Under the pieces are notes generated by a model, which ran no database searches, was not told where the DNA came from, and saw nothing but the letters and a program-made list of their open reading frames with translations. A program made the position numbers and the translations under genes. A DNA stretch of 64,000 bases, taken from NCBI RefSeq assembly GCF_013004645.1, contig NZ_JABEME010000004.1, positions 186,001 to 250,000 on the forward strand, read 5' to 3'. This document shows, one piece after another, positions 10,642 to 18,692 of this stretch (the first letter of the stretch is position 1; the number at the start of each line of letters is the position of its first letter). Source of the stretch: Stenotrophomonas africana. GTDB lineage: Bacteria; Pseudomonadota; Gammaproteobacteria; Xanthomonadales; Xanthomonadaceae.

Positions 10642-11469
10642 TCAGGCACTCTCGATCTGTTCGCCACGCGCGGCACGCGCGCGCGGTCCGTGGAAGTATT
10701 CCTGGATCCACGGATGATCCAGTTTCTCGATGTCCGGCAAGGGGGCGTTGGCCACCACCTTGCGGTCGGCGATCACCGCCACCCGGTCGCAGATGGCATA
10801 CAGCGTGTCCAGGTCGTGGGTGATCAGGAACACGGTCAGGCCCAGCGCTTCCTGCAGGGTCTTGATCAGGCGGTCGAACGCCGCCGCACCGATCGGGTCG
10901 AGACCGGCGGTCGGTTCGTCCAGGAACAGCAGCGGCGGATCCAGTGCCAGCGCCCGGGCCAGGCCGGCGCGCTTGCGCATGCCACCGGACAGCTGCGAGG
11001 GCAGCTTGTTGATCGCATCGGCGGGCAGGCCGGCCAGCTTCACCTTCAACAGCGCCAGCTCGTAATGCCAGCGCTCGGGCAGTTCGCGGTGGTGTTCCTT
11101 GAGCGGTACCTGCACGTTCTCGCCCACGGTCAGCGACGAAAACAGCGCGCCGTCCTGGAACAGCACGCCGGTATTGCGTTCGATGTGCAGGCGGCTCTCG
11201 GTATCATCGGCACGCGCGTCGCGGCCGAGCACTTCGATCTGCCCGGCATCGGGCACGCGCAGGCCCAGGATCGAGCGCATCAGCACCGACTTGCCGGTAC
11301 CCGAACCACCCACCACGCCCAGAATCTCGCCGCGGCGCACGTCCAGGTCCAGGTCTTCGTGCACGGTCTGGCTGCCGAAGCGGTTGACCAGCCCGCGCAC
11401 GCGGATGGCCAGGTCGTGGCCGTCGTCGTCCTGCATGGGAATTTCTTCGGGTGTCGGATGCGTGCTCAT
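10642..11469 (-). CDS. mlaF: MlaF-like ABC transporter ATP-binding protein
   Basis: ATPase subunit (275 residues) that energises the MCE transporter. Visible motifs are Walker A GGSGTGKS, the Q-loop segment FQDGALFSSLTVGENV (the FQxGALF form is typical of MlaF), the ABC signature LSGGMRKRAGLARALALDP, Walker B LLFLDEPTAGLDPIGA and the switch ITHDLDTL. The coding region ends 3 bp before mlaD and begins 1 bp after the permease stop, so the four genes form one tight operon read on the minus strand. Confidence 0.93.
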   Translation of the reverse strand: MSTHPTPEEIPMQDDDGHDLAIRVRGLVNRFGSQTVHEDLDLDVRRGEILGVVGGSGTGKSVLMRSILGLRVPDAGQIEVLGRDARADDTESRLHIERNTGVLFQDGALFSSLTVGENVQVPLKEHHRELPERWHYELALLKVKLAGLPADAINKLPSQLSGGMRKRAGLARALALDPPLLFLDEPTAGLDPIGAAAFDRLIKTLQEALGLTVFLITHDLDTLYAICDRVAVIADRKVVANAPLPDIEKLDHPWIQEYFHGPRARAARGEQIESA

Positions 11470-11470
11470 G

Positions 11471-12592
11471 TCACCAGTCCATGTGCATGAACCACAACGC
11501 CGCGAAGGCGTCGATGATGATCACCAGCGAGATCGTCTGCACTACGCTGGAGGTGGTGCGTTCGCCCACCGACTGCGCCGTGCCTTCCACCTTCAGGCCT
11601 TCCAGGCAGCCGATCAGGCCGATCACCAGCGCGAACACCGGCGCCTTCGACAGGCCGACCAGCATGTGCCGCACTTCCATCGTCTCGTGCATGCGCGCGA
11701 TGTACATCTGCGGCGGGATGTCGAGGTCGAACGCACCGACGGTGATGCCGCCGGCCAGGCCGGCGACCATTGCAATGAAGGTCAGCAGCGGCAGGGTGAC
11801 CAGCAACGCCAGCAGCCGTGGCAGCACCAGCAGGTCGATCGGATCCAGGCCCAGGGTGCGCATCGCATCGATTTCCTCGCGCGCCTTCATCGCACCGATC
11901 TGCGCGGTGAAGGCGCTGGCGGTGCGGCCGGCCAGCACGATGGCGGTCAGCAGCACGGCAAACTCGCGCAGGAAGGCGATGTTGACCAGTTCGACCACAT
12001 AGATCTCGGCACCGAAGTCACGCAGGATGGTGGAGCCGAGGAAGGCGATCACCGCGCCGACCAGGTACGACAGCAGCGCTACCAGTGGCACCGCATCCAG
12101 GCCCACCTGTTCCATCTGGTGCACGGTGGCGGTGAGCCGGAACCGGCGCGGTTCCTTCACCAGGCGTGCGGCCTTGACCAGGTTCTCGCCGAGGAAACTG
12201 CACAGCGCCTTGATGTTGTGACCGGTGGCATGGACGCTGACACCCAGCCGTTCCAGCGCCGCCAGCACGCCGAAGTCGCGCTTGGGCTTGGGCCGGTCGT
12301 CGGCGACTTCCTCGATGGTGCACACCAGCGCCTGGTGATCCGGGCGGAACTTCAGAGCGTCCTCGCCGAGGTCGGCGCGATGGGCTACGCGCAGCACCTG
12401 CAGCACGCCGGCCGAATCCATCTTTTCGATGGCGGTGGCATCGATGCCGGTCAGCGTATCGGGAACGCCGCGCAGGACTTCGGCCGCGGCCAGCGCGGTC
12501 TTCAAGGTCCAGGTGCCGGACAGGTGGATCACGCCCGGGTCATGGGCATCCTGTTCGAGCTGGGGGGCGTGGTTCGGGGTCACTTGGGCCAT
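11471..12592 (-). CDS. mlaE: MlaE-like permease with fused N-terminal STAS domain
   Basis: Membrane subunit of the phospholipid transporter. The ATG at 12592 gives 373 residues. Residues about 1-110 look like a STAS/MlaB domain (VIHLSGTWTLKTA...IDATAIEKMDSAGVLQVLR), and residues about 125-373 are the MlaE permease (LVGAVIAFLGSTILRDFGAE, FAVLLTAIVLAGRTASAF, MRTLGLDPIDLLVLPR). In E. coli the STAS partner MlaB is a separate polypeptide; here it is part of the permease. No mlaC gene is present in the operon. It is divergent from the ThrE gene across 92 bp, which must hold both promoters. Confidence 0.9.
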   Translation of the reverse strand: MAQVTPNHAPQLEQDAHDPGVIHLSGTWTLKTALAAAEVLRGVPDTLTGIDATAIEKMDSAGVLQVLRVAHRADLGEDALKFRPDHQALVCTIEEVADDRPKPKRDFGVLAALERLGVSVHATGHNIKALCSFLGENLVKAARLVKEPRRFRLTATVHQMEQVGLDAVPLVALLSYLVGAVIAFLGSTILRDFGAEIYVVELVNIAFLREFAVLLTAIVLAGRTASAFTAQIGAMKAREEIDAMRTLGLDPIDLLVLPRLLALLVTLPLLTFIAMVAGLAGGITVGAFDLDIPPQMYIARMHETMEVRHMLVGLSKAPVFALVIGLIGCLEGLKVEGTAQSVGERTTSSVVQTISLVIIIDAFAALWFMHMDW

Positions 12593-12684
12593 TCGGGTCG
12601 CAGCATAACCGTTCTGTATTGGGCATCGCGTCGAACTCGGATGAATTTCTCCGGTAAGGCCCAGCCTAGGTAATACTACGGCGC

Positions 12685-13944
12685 ATGTCCGCAGACGCTC
12701 ACACGATCCCCACGCCCCAGGCCACCTACGCGCAGCGCGTGGCCTTCGTTTCCGAGATCGCCGGACGCCTGCACAGCTATGGCACAACGGCTCAGCGCCT
12801 GGAAACGGCGGTAGTGGCACTTGCCCGCCAGCTCGATCTGGATTGTGAACCGTGGTCGAATCCCACCGGTATCATCCTCAGCTTCAGCGACCCGGCGCAG
12901 GCGATCGGCTCCAGTGACATCACCCGCGTGATCCGGCTGGCGCCCGGTGAAAACGATCTGCACAAGCTCAGCGTCGCCGACCATATCGCCGAGGAAGTGG
13001 CCAACGGGCGGATGAGCATCGCCCAGGGCCACACCGCGCTGCGCCAGCTGGACAAGGACCCGGGACGCCGCGGCAAGCTGCGCACCATCCTCTCGTTCAC
13101 CCTCGGCGCGGCCGGCGTGGCCGGCATGTGGAAGCTGCCCTGGCTGGACATCGCCACCGCCGGTGTCATCGGCCTGATGATCGGCCTGCTCGGCATGGTC
13201 ACCGACCGTCGCCCGGCGACCCGCGAAGCCGCCGAGGCACTGGCCGCGCTGCTGGCTGGCCTGGTCGCCACCCTGGTCGCGTCCTTTGTTGGTGCACTCA
13301 ACCTCAATACGGTGATCATCGCCTCGCTGGTGGTGCTGCTGCCGGGCATGTCGTTGACCAATGCGGTCAACGAGCTGGCCAGCCAGCACTGGGTGTCGGG
13401 GACCGCGCGCTTCGCCGGTGCGCTGACCACCATCATGAAACTCAGTGTCGGCGCGATGATCGCGGTGACCCTGGCCGACGTGCTCGGGCTGGATCCGGTG
13501 ATCCGCGCTACGCGGCCGCAGGGGCCCTGGGTGGAGTGGGGTTCGCTGCTGACCGCGGCATTCGCCTTCGCGATGCTGTTCAAGGCCAACCGCCGTGATT
13601 ACCCGTGGGTGATCGCCGCCTCGGTGGCCGGTTATGCGATCTCCAAGTTCGGTGGCCACGCCTGGGGCGCGCCCGCCGGTATCTTCCTGTCGGCGATGCT
13701 GCTGACCGCCGGTGGCAATCTGTTCGGCCGCCTCGTTGGCCGACCGGGTGCGATCATCCGCCTGCCAGGCATCATCATGATGGTGCCCGGCAGCACCAGC
13801 CTGCGCGGCGTGCTGACCCTGGTCCAGCAGCAGGACGTGGGCGCCGGCCAGAGCGTGTTCCTCACCGTGCTCAACGTGGTGATGGCGCTGGTGGCGGGCC
13901 TGCTGTTCGGCAACCTGCTGATGCCGGCTCGCAAAACCCTGTAA
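12685..13944 (+). CDS. ThrE-type threonine/serine exporter (DUF1212)
   Basis: Inner-membrane protein of 419 residues from the ThrE family, which exports threonine and serine. The N-terminal cytoplasmic part has the family pattern VSEIAGRLHSYGTTAQRLE and a conserved NPTGIILSFSD segment. It is followed by about ten hydrophobic helices from residue 135 on, including the PGMSLTNAVNEL motif that is conserved in ThrE. TAATAC at 12671 is only 9 bases before the ATG, so either the promoter lies further up or the transcript is almost leaderless. Downstream are two GTAG-like hairpins and a bidirectional terminator. Confidence 0.85.
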   Translation: MSADAHTIPTPQATYAQRVAFVSEIAGRLHSYGTTAQRLETAVVALARQLDLDCEPWSNPTGIILSFSDPAQAIGSSDITRVIRLAPGENDLHKLSVADHIAEEVANGRMSIAQGHTALRQLDKDPGRRGKLRTILSFTLGAAGVAGMWKLPWLDIATAGVIGLMIGLLGMVTDRRPATREAAEALAALLAGLVATLVASFVGALNLNTVIIASLVVLLPGMSLTNAVNELASQHWVSGTARFAGALTTIMKLSVGAMIAVTLADVLGLDPVIRATRPQGPWVEWGSLLTAAFAFAMLFKANRRDYPWVIAASVAGYAISKFGGHAWGAPAGIFLSAMLLTAGGNLFGRLVGRPGAIIRLPGIIMMVPGSTSLRGVLTLVQQQDVGAGQSVFLTVLNVVMALVAGLLFGNLLMPARKTL

Positions 13945-13956
13945 TGATGTCGGTGG

Positions 13957-14020
13957 GTGTGGACCGTTGGTCCACACACCGGGAGGGCTGCTTGCTGTGG
14001 GTGTGGACCTCGGTCCACAC
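13957..14020. repeat. Two tandem GTGTGGACC hairpins (GTAG-type palindromes)
   Basis: Two near-identical palindromes, arms GTGTGGACC/GGTCCACAC at 13957-13965/13969-13977 and 14001-14009/14012-14020, repeated at a 43-44 bp interval. Both end in ACC...GGT at the loop, like the other short hairpins of this window at 20137 and 57631. They lie just after the thrE stop and may slow 3-prime decay of its transcript, which is inference. Confidence 0.7.
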
Positions 14021-14030
14021 ACCGAAGAAT

Positions 14031-14060
14031 GAAAAACGCCGGCTTTCGCCGGCGTTTTTC
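14031..14060. terminator. Bidirectional intrinsic terminator between thrE and the H-NS gene
   Basis: Perfect 12-bp stem with arms GAAAAACGCCGG and CCGGCGTTTTTC around a 6-base loop. A-run and T-run flank the GC core, so it can stop both the convergent thrE transcript and the H-NS-type gene transcript. Confidence 0.9.
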
Positions 14061-14079
14061 ATTGCATCCCGATCTGGCC

Positions 14080-14463
14080 TCAGGCCTTCTTGATCAGGAA
14101 ATCTTCCGGCTTCTTGTTGCCCTTGGCGGTCAGCTCGGCCATCCAGCGCGGCTGCTTGCCACGGCCGGTCCAGGTTTCCTTCGGGTTGGCCGGGTTGCGG
14201 TACTTCGGGGCAACCTTGCCCAGCTTGCGGCCAGCGGTCTTCGACGGTGCCTTGGCGACCTTGGCTACCTTGCGGGCGCGCGGGGCCGGGGCGTCGCCGA
14301 ACAGTTCCTCGATGGTGTAACCCTCGGTCTTGGCCAGCTTGGTCAGCTGGGCGCGAACCTTGGTGATCGGCCGGCGCTTGGCGACGATGGTCTGCTGTTT
14401 CTTGGCGGTGCGGATCAGGGCGCCCAGCTCGCGTGCCGACAGGCCGGTCAGGTCAATGCTCAT
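14080..14463 (-). CDS. H-NS family histone-like nucleoid-structuring protein
   Basis: Small basic DNA-binding protein of 127 residues. The first 60 residues are helical and would carry the oligomerisation coiled coil. A Lys/Ala/Pro-rich linker (about 58-85) leads to the C-terminal H-NS DNA-binding motif YRNPANPKETWTGRGKQPRW (about residues 88-107), with the TWTGRG core loop that inserts in the AT-rich minor groove. It resembles the XrvA/BpH3-type H-NS proteins of xanthomonads. Such proteins silence horizontally acquired AT-rich DNA and affect virulence genes. The gene stands alone between two terminators. The 190 bp upstream are visibly more AT-rich than the surroundings, which would allow autoregulation (inference). 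Confidence 0.9.
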   Translation of the reverse strand: MSIDLTGLSARELGALIRTAKKQQTIVAKRRPITKVRAQLTKLAKTEGYTIEELFGDAPAPRARKVAKVAKAPSKTAGRKLGKVAPKYRNPANPKETWTGRGKQPRWMAELTAKGNKKPEDFLIKKA

Positions 14464-14652
14464 TTACGGTTACTCCGGAAACTAATGTGTGGACGGGACG
14501 AGCCAGTCCATGGCGTCGGCGGACAGAATAAAGATGAATTAATCAGAGTACAAATGCAGGCAGGACAAGGCTTGGCGACATGCCGGCCGCATTGCTTCGA
14601 TTTTGACCGGATTATGTCTGCTGCAATATTGCTCAAGGGGGCGTCAGGTAAA

Positions 14653-14680
14653 AAAAGACCGGGGCATGCCCCGGTCTTTT
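14653..14680 (-). terminator. Intrinsic terminator after proS
   Basis: Stem AAAAGACCGGGG/CCCCGGTCTTTT around CATG, 5 bp past the proS stop. On the minus strand it is followed by a run of seven T, the classical Rho-independent form. Confidence 0.93.
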
Positions 14681-14685
14681 ACTGA

Positions 14686-16389
14686 TCAACCCTGCAGGCG
14701 CTGCAGCAGGGTGGCCTTGTCCAGGCTTTCCGCTTCGCTGGCGCGGCGCGAGCGGTACTCGTAGGTACCGGCGGCCAGGCCGCGTTCGCTGACCACCACG
14801 CGGTGCGGGATGCCGATCAGTTCCATGTCGGCGAACATCGCGCCCGGGCGCAGGCCTCGGTCGTCCAGCGCCGCGTCCAGGCCTGCATCGCGCAGCTCCT
14901 GCAGCAGGTTGGCGGCTGCATCGGCCACGGCGGCGTCACCCTTCGGGTTGATCACGCACACCACCACCTGCCACGGCGCCATCGCGTCCGGCCAGATGAT
15001 GCCGGCATCGTCATGGTTCTGTTCGATCGCGGCAGCCACCACGCGCGAGATGCCGATGCCATAGCAGCCCATCGCCATCACCGCCGCCTTGCCGTTCTCG
15101 TCCAGCACGGTGGCATCCAGCGCTTCGGCGTACTTGCGACCCAGCTGGAACACATGGCCGACTTCGATGCCACGGGCGATCTTCAGTTCGCCACCGTCCA
15201 GCGCGCGGTCACCGGCACGCACGTTGCGGATGTCGGCCACTTCCGGTTCCGGCAGGTCACGGCCCCAGTTGACGCCGGCCAGGTGGAAACCGGCTTCGTT
15301 GGCGCCGACGACGAAGTCGGACATCGCCGCCACTTCGCGATCAGCCACCACGCGGATGGCCTTGGCCGGGGCGACCGGGCCGAGGAAGCCCGGCACGCTG
15401 CCCAGGTACTCGGCGATTTCCGCCTCGCTGGCAAAGCGCTGTTCTTCCAGGCCGGCCACCTTGGCCAGCTTGATCTCGTTGACCTCATGGTCGCCGCGCA
15501 CCAGCACCAGCACGAACTGCTGTGCCTTGCCTTCGCCGGCGATCAGTGCCACCGACTTCACCGTGCGCTGCAGGTCGATGCCGAGCAGCGCCGCGACATC
15601 CTCGCAGGTCTTCTGGGTAGGGGTGTCGACCTTGCGCATGGCCTCGCTGGCGGCCGCACGCGGTGCCGGATCGGCGGCGATTGCCGCTTCCATGTTGGCC
15701 GCGTAGTCCGAACCGGTGGAGAACACCAGCGCGTCTTCGCCGGAATCGGCGATCACGTGGAATTCCTGCGAGGCATCACCGCCGATCGCACCGGAGTCCG
15801 CCTGCACCATGCGGAAATCCAGGCCGAGGCGGGTGAAGATGCGGCTGTAGGCCGCCTTCATGTTCTCGTACTCGCGCACCAGGCATTCATCGTGCAGGTG
15901 GAACGAATAAGCGTCCTTCATCAGGAACTCGCGCGAGCGCATCACGCCGAAGCGCGGGCGGATCTCGTCGCGGAACTTGGTCTGCACCTGGTAGAAGTTC
16001 ACCGGCAGCTGCTTGTAGCTGGACAGCTCGCTGCGCGCGAAGTCGCAGGCGGCTTCCTCGGCGGTCGGGCTGTAGCAGAACACCTGGTCCTTGCGGTCCT
16101 TGATCTTCAGCAGCTGCGGGCCGAATTTCTGCCAGCGGCCGGTCTGCTCCCACAGTTCCTTCGGCTGGATGGTCGGGATCTGGAATTCCACGGCACCGGC
16201 GCGGTCCATTTCCTCGCGCACGATGCGTTCGACCTTGCGCAGCACGCGCAGGCCCAGCGGCGACCAGGTGTACAGGCCCGATGCCAGCTTGCGGATCATG
16301 CCCGCGCGCAGCATCAGCCGGTGGCTGGTCAGCTCGGCGTCGCTGGGGGTTTCCTTGGTGGTGTGCAGGTGGAACTGGGAGAGGCGCAT
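14686..16389 (-). CDS. proS: Prolyl-tRNA synthetase
   Basis: Class II aminoacyl-tRNA synthetase that charges tRNA-Pro. At 567 residues it is the bacterial type with an inserted cis-editing (INS/YbaK-like) domain, here about residues 225-385 and including [20 protein letters not shown] and [11 protein letters not shown]. The N-terminal catalytic block shows [20 protein letters not shown], the motif 2 region [21 protein letters not shown], and motif 3 [10 protein letters not shown]. The C-terminal anticodon-binding domain begins near residue 470. It is followed by its own terminator. Upstream lies the long composite repeat locus, so its promoter must be close to the ATG at 16389 or inside the repeats. 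Confidence 0.97.
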   Translation of the reverse strand: MRLSQFHLHTTKETPSDAELTSHRLMLRAGMIRKLASGLYTWSPLGLRVLRKVERIVREEMDRAGAVEFQIPTIQPKELWEQTGRWQKFGPQLLKIKDRKDQVFCYSPTAEEAACDFARSELSSYKQLPVNFYQVQTKFRDEIRPRFGVMRSREFLMKDAYSFHLHDECLVREYENMKAAYSRIFTRLGLDFRMVQADSGAIGGDASQEFHVIADSGEDALVFSTGSDYAANMEAAIAADPAPRAAASEAMRKVDTPTQKTCEDVAALLGIDLQRTVKSVALIAGEGKAQQFVLVLVRGDHEVNEIKLAKVAGLEEQRFASEAEIAEYLGSVPGFLGPVAPAKAIRVVADREVAAMSDFVVGANEAGFHLAGVNWGRDLPEPEVADIRNVRAGDRALDGGELKIARGIEVGHVFQLGRKYAEALDATVLDENGKAAVMAMGCYGIGISRVVAAAIEQNHDDAGIIWPDAMAPWQVVVCVINPKGDAAVADAAANLLQELRDAGLDAALDDRGLRPGAMFADMELIGIPHRVVVSERGLAAGTYEYRSRRASEAESLDKATLLQRLQG

Positions 16390-16429
16390 CGTCGGCTTCG
16401 GATAACGGCAGAGACCTCTATTCTGCCAG

Positions 16430-16960
16430 CCCCGCCGGGGGGAGGGGTATCGGCAGGGCTGCGCCCTGCACCCGCCTCAAGCAACGTCAACAGCAACAGC
16501 AGCAGCGGGTTTCCCGTGGTAGGGCGGGGTGGGTCCGGTTGCGGGGGACGCCGTGAACCCGTCCTTGGGGGCTTGGCAGCCGCATCCATGCGGCTGACAC
16601 CCCCGCAACCGGACCCACCCCGCCTTCGACAGATTCCCGCAATCTGTTGGACAGGCCGATGGGGTCAGATCCGCTTTCCGCAGGAAAACGGATCTGACCT
16701 CGGATTCAATTCGAGATCTGACAGATTCCATCCACGCATGGGGTGGATCTACCGGCCACCGGCCAACTGTCGAAGGCAGGGCACTGTGGGTTTGCGGGGT
16801 GTGAGCCGCATGGATGCGGCGACCAAGCCCCCATGGATGGGTTCACGGCGGCCCCGCAAACCCACAGTGCCCTGCCATCCCTCAGGAAGCCGCTTTGGCA
16901 TTTGACGTTGCCGTTGCTTCGGCAGGTGCAGGGCTGCAAGCCCTGCCGATACCCTCACTC
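16430..16960. repeat. Composite inverted-repeat locus 1 (two units head to head)
   Basis: This gene-free stretch of about 565 bp between proS and the DUF4124 gene holds two units of a composite repeat in opposite orientation. Each unit has a short GC palindrome (GCAGGGCTGCGCCCTGC at about 16446; GCAGGGCTGCAAGCCCTGC at about 16933), a 30-40 base block rich in CAA/CAG (or TTG on the other strand), and a long hairpin. Hairpin A has 24-bp arms at 16523-16546 and 16601-16624. Hairpin B has 25-bp arms at 16775-16799 and 16852-16876. Both enclose a related loop of about 52-54 bases that itself contains GCCGCATCCATGCGGC or its relative. The centre has further small hairpins, such as ATCCACGCATGGGGTGGAT near 16730. 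Similar loci lie at 32728 and 57412. No protein-coding frame is convincing. Confidence 0.85.
16663..16699. repeat. Hairpin with GGTCAGATCCG arms
   Basis: Arms GGTCAGATCCG (16663-16673) and CGGATCTGACC (16689-16699) are perfect complements around a core CTTTCCGCAGGAAAA that is itself nearly self-complementary (TTTCCGCAGGAAA). It lies between the two halves of the composite repeat. The form with conserved core and matched outer arms suggests a separate small repeat family, but only one copy is seen in this window. Confidence 0.7.
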
Positions 16961-17329
16961 CGCCGGGCAGTACGCCTTGATGGCCGCTTCAGCCAATCCC
17001 TTCTGCGCGCTGCGCTGCTCCGGGTTCAACGGGCTGTCGGGCTTGCCGTCGCCATTGGTGTCCTGCATCACCTGGCCGGCGCCTTCCAGCAGGGCCAGGT
17101 TGGCACGGGCGGTGCTGCACTGCTCCGGCACGGGTGTGGCCGGGGTTTCGGCGCTGGCCGCGGCCTGCGGGGTGCGGGCCTGCTCGCGGGTCTCGAATTT
17201 CCTGCCCGCCGGCGGGGTCTCCGAATACTGGGTCACGCCATGGGCGTCCTTCCATTTATAGACCGGGCCAGCCACGGCGTTGGCACTGGCCAACAGCAGC
17301 AGGCATCCAAGGCAGGACAGGGCACGCAT
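16955..17329 (-). CDS. DUF4124-domain periplasmic protein
   Basis: Small exported protein of 124 residues and unknown function. The signal peptide is MRALSCLGCLLLLASANAVA with likely cleavage before GPVYKW. It is followed at once by the DUF4124 pattern VYKWKDAHGVTQYSETPPAG (about residues 22-41), common in gammaproteobacteria. The C-terminal half (QCSTARANLALLEGAG...EQRSAQKGLAEAAIKAYC) is predicted helical and has the two-cysteine pattern of many such proteins. The ATG at 17329 was chosen because it has GTGGAG about 6 bases upstream and gives a proper signal peptide; the frame is open to 17371. Its 3-prime end abuts composite repeat locus 1. It is divergent from pssA. Confidence 0.8.
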   Translation of the reverse strand: MRALSCLGCLLLLASANAVAGPVYKWKDAHGVTQYSETPPAGRKFETREQARTPQAAASAETPATPVPEQCSTARANLALLEGAGQVMQDTNGDGKPDSPLNPEQRSAQKGLAEAAIKAYCPAE

Positions 17330-17409
17330 GGCAAACTCCACGGAATGGGCGTAGAACGCCGATTGCAGCATTGGCGCCGAGCACTGGCAAGTCGATTAAA
17401 CTGGATTCC

Positions 17410-18186
17410 ATGGACCCGATCACACCGCCGCCGCGTTCGCGCACGATTTACCTGCTGCCCAACCTGTTCACCACCGCGGGCCTGTTCGCCGGTTTCTACG
17501 CGATCATCGCCGCGGCCAACGGGGATTTCGTCAACGCCAGCATCGCCGTGTTCGTGGCGGCGGTGATGGATGGCCTGGACGGGCGCGTTGCGCGCCTGAC
17601 CGGTACCAGCAGCGAATTCGGCGTGCAGTACGACTCGTTGGCCGACCTGGTCAGTTTCGGCATGGCCCCGGCGCTGGTGATGTACCACTGGTCGCTGTCG
17701 TGGCTGAAGTTCGATGACCCGCTGCTCGGCCGTGTCGGCTGGGCCGTCGCTTTCCTGTATGCCGCATGTGCCGCGCTGCGCCTGGCCCGCTTCAACACCC
17801 AGGTGGCGGTGGTCGACAAGCGCTGGTTTGTCGGCCTGGCCAGCCCGGCTGCGGCTGGCTTGATGATGTCCTTCGTCTGGGCCTTTGCCGATGGCAACCT
17901 GGGCTGGGACGGCAACCAGCTGCGCTACGTGGCGCTGGCGGTGACGATCATCGCTGCGCTGCTGATGGTCAGCCGCATCCGCTTCTGGAGCTTCAAGGGC
18001 GGTGCCGCCAAGGGCACCCGTTCCGACCGCGTGCCGTTCCTGGTGCTGGCACTGGTGCCGGTGGCGATCGCCATCGCGGTCATCGATCTGCCGCGTGTGC
18101 TGTTCGCAGTCGGCATCCTGTACGCCTTGTCCGGCCCGGTGATGTGGGCCGTGCAGCGCCTGCGCAAGAAGCCCGAGGCCGCGTGA
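17410..18186 (+). CDS. pssA: CDP-diacylglycerol-serine O-phosphatidyltransferase
   Basis: Integral membrane enzyme that makes phosphatidylserine from CDP-diacylglycerol and serine, the first committed step to phosphatidylethanolamine. The 258-residue protein carries the CDP-alcohol phosphotransferase signature DGLDGRVARLTGTSSEFGVQ followed by YDSLAD, i.e. DGx2ARx8Gx3Dx3D, near residues 56-82. It has about eight hydrophobic helices. It belongs to the membrane-embedded type found in Bacillus and many proteobacteria, not the soluble E. coli type. The stop overlaps the GTG start of the next gene, so pssA, the small gene and rimI form one operon. Confidence 0.93.
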   Translation: MDPITPPPRSRTIYLLPNLFTTAGLFAGFYAIIAAANGDFVNASIAVFVAAVMDGLDGRVARLTGTSSEFGVQYDSLADLVSFGMAPALVMYHWSLSWLKFDDPLLGRVGWAVAFLYAACAALRLARFNTQVAVVDKRWFVGLASPAAAGLMMSFVWAFADGNLGWDGNQLRYVALAVTIIAALLMVSRIRFWSFKGGAAKGTRSDRVPFLVLALVPVAIAIAVIDLPRVLFAVGILYALSGPVMWAVQRLRKKPEAA

Positions 18187-18692
18187 GCCAGGACCTGCCC
18201 GTGCTGTGGTCACCGGCCCAGCAGGCCTGGCTGCAGGCCATGGGCTACACCGTCTACCACGACGGCCAGTTGGCCGCGGAACTGGATGCCGCGCTGCAGC
18301 TGAGTGTGGCTGAAGCCGAGACGGCTGCCGCGCCAGCGGCGGAGCAGGCGCGGGCACCTACCGCACCCGCGCGCGCGCCCCGGGCTGAAGCCACACCGGT
18401 TTCCCGACAGGAACGCCCGGCGCCGCCGCGTCGCGAGACTCCGGTCAGCGCACCGGATTCCGCGCCGGCTCCTAGTCGTCCACTGCCGGGCGGCAATGCG
18501 CGGCAGCCGGTGGTGCGCCTGCCGGATCGCCTGCAGATTGCCCTGCTGCGTGCGTCCGGCTGCAACCCCAACGATCCGGCCACGCAGGCGCTGATGGACA
18601 GCTGGCCGCTGGACCAGCTGCGTCAGGACCCGGCCGCCAAGCGTGCGCTGTGGCCGCAGCTGCGTGCCCTGCGCAAGCGGGGCACGCCATGA
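18183..18692 (+). CDS. Unrecognised Ala/Pro-rich protein upstream of rimI; candidate DNA polymerase III psi subunit (HolD-like)
   Basis: A 169-residue protein starting at GTG 18183, overlapping the pssA stop by 4 bp, and overlapping rimI by 4 bp at its end. Three parts are visible: an N-terminal segment LWSPAQQAWLQAMGYTVY (about 8-25), a low-complexity Ala/Pro/Arg linker (about 45-105), and a helical C-terminal domain (VRLPDRLQIALLRASGCNP to the end). The N terminus is similar in pattern to the chi-binding N terminus of E. coli psi (W-x-L-x-Q-L-G-I-T-x-W), and in E. coli holD directly precedes and overlaps rimI, as here. Psi is known to be poorly conserved in sequence. The function is inferred from position plus a weak motif; other explanations remain open. 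Confidence 0.55.
   Translation: MSQDLPVLWSPAQQAWLQAMGYTVYHDGQLAAELDAALQLSVAEAETAAAPAAEQARAPTAPARAPRAEATPVSRQERPAPPRRETPVSAPDSAPAPSRPLPGGNARQPVVRLPDRLQIALLRASGCNPNDPATQALMDSWPLDQLRQDPAAKRALWPQLRALRKRGTP

Noticed and set aside
12671-12676. TAATAC as the thrE promoter -10 box
   Set aside because: Only 9 bases from the ATG and no -35 hexamer at the right distance; not enough for a feature.
16281-16939. Short open frames inside composite repeat locus 1
   Set aside because: They read through inverted repeats on both strands with similar nonsense peptides, and recur at the other loci only because the DNA is repeated.
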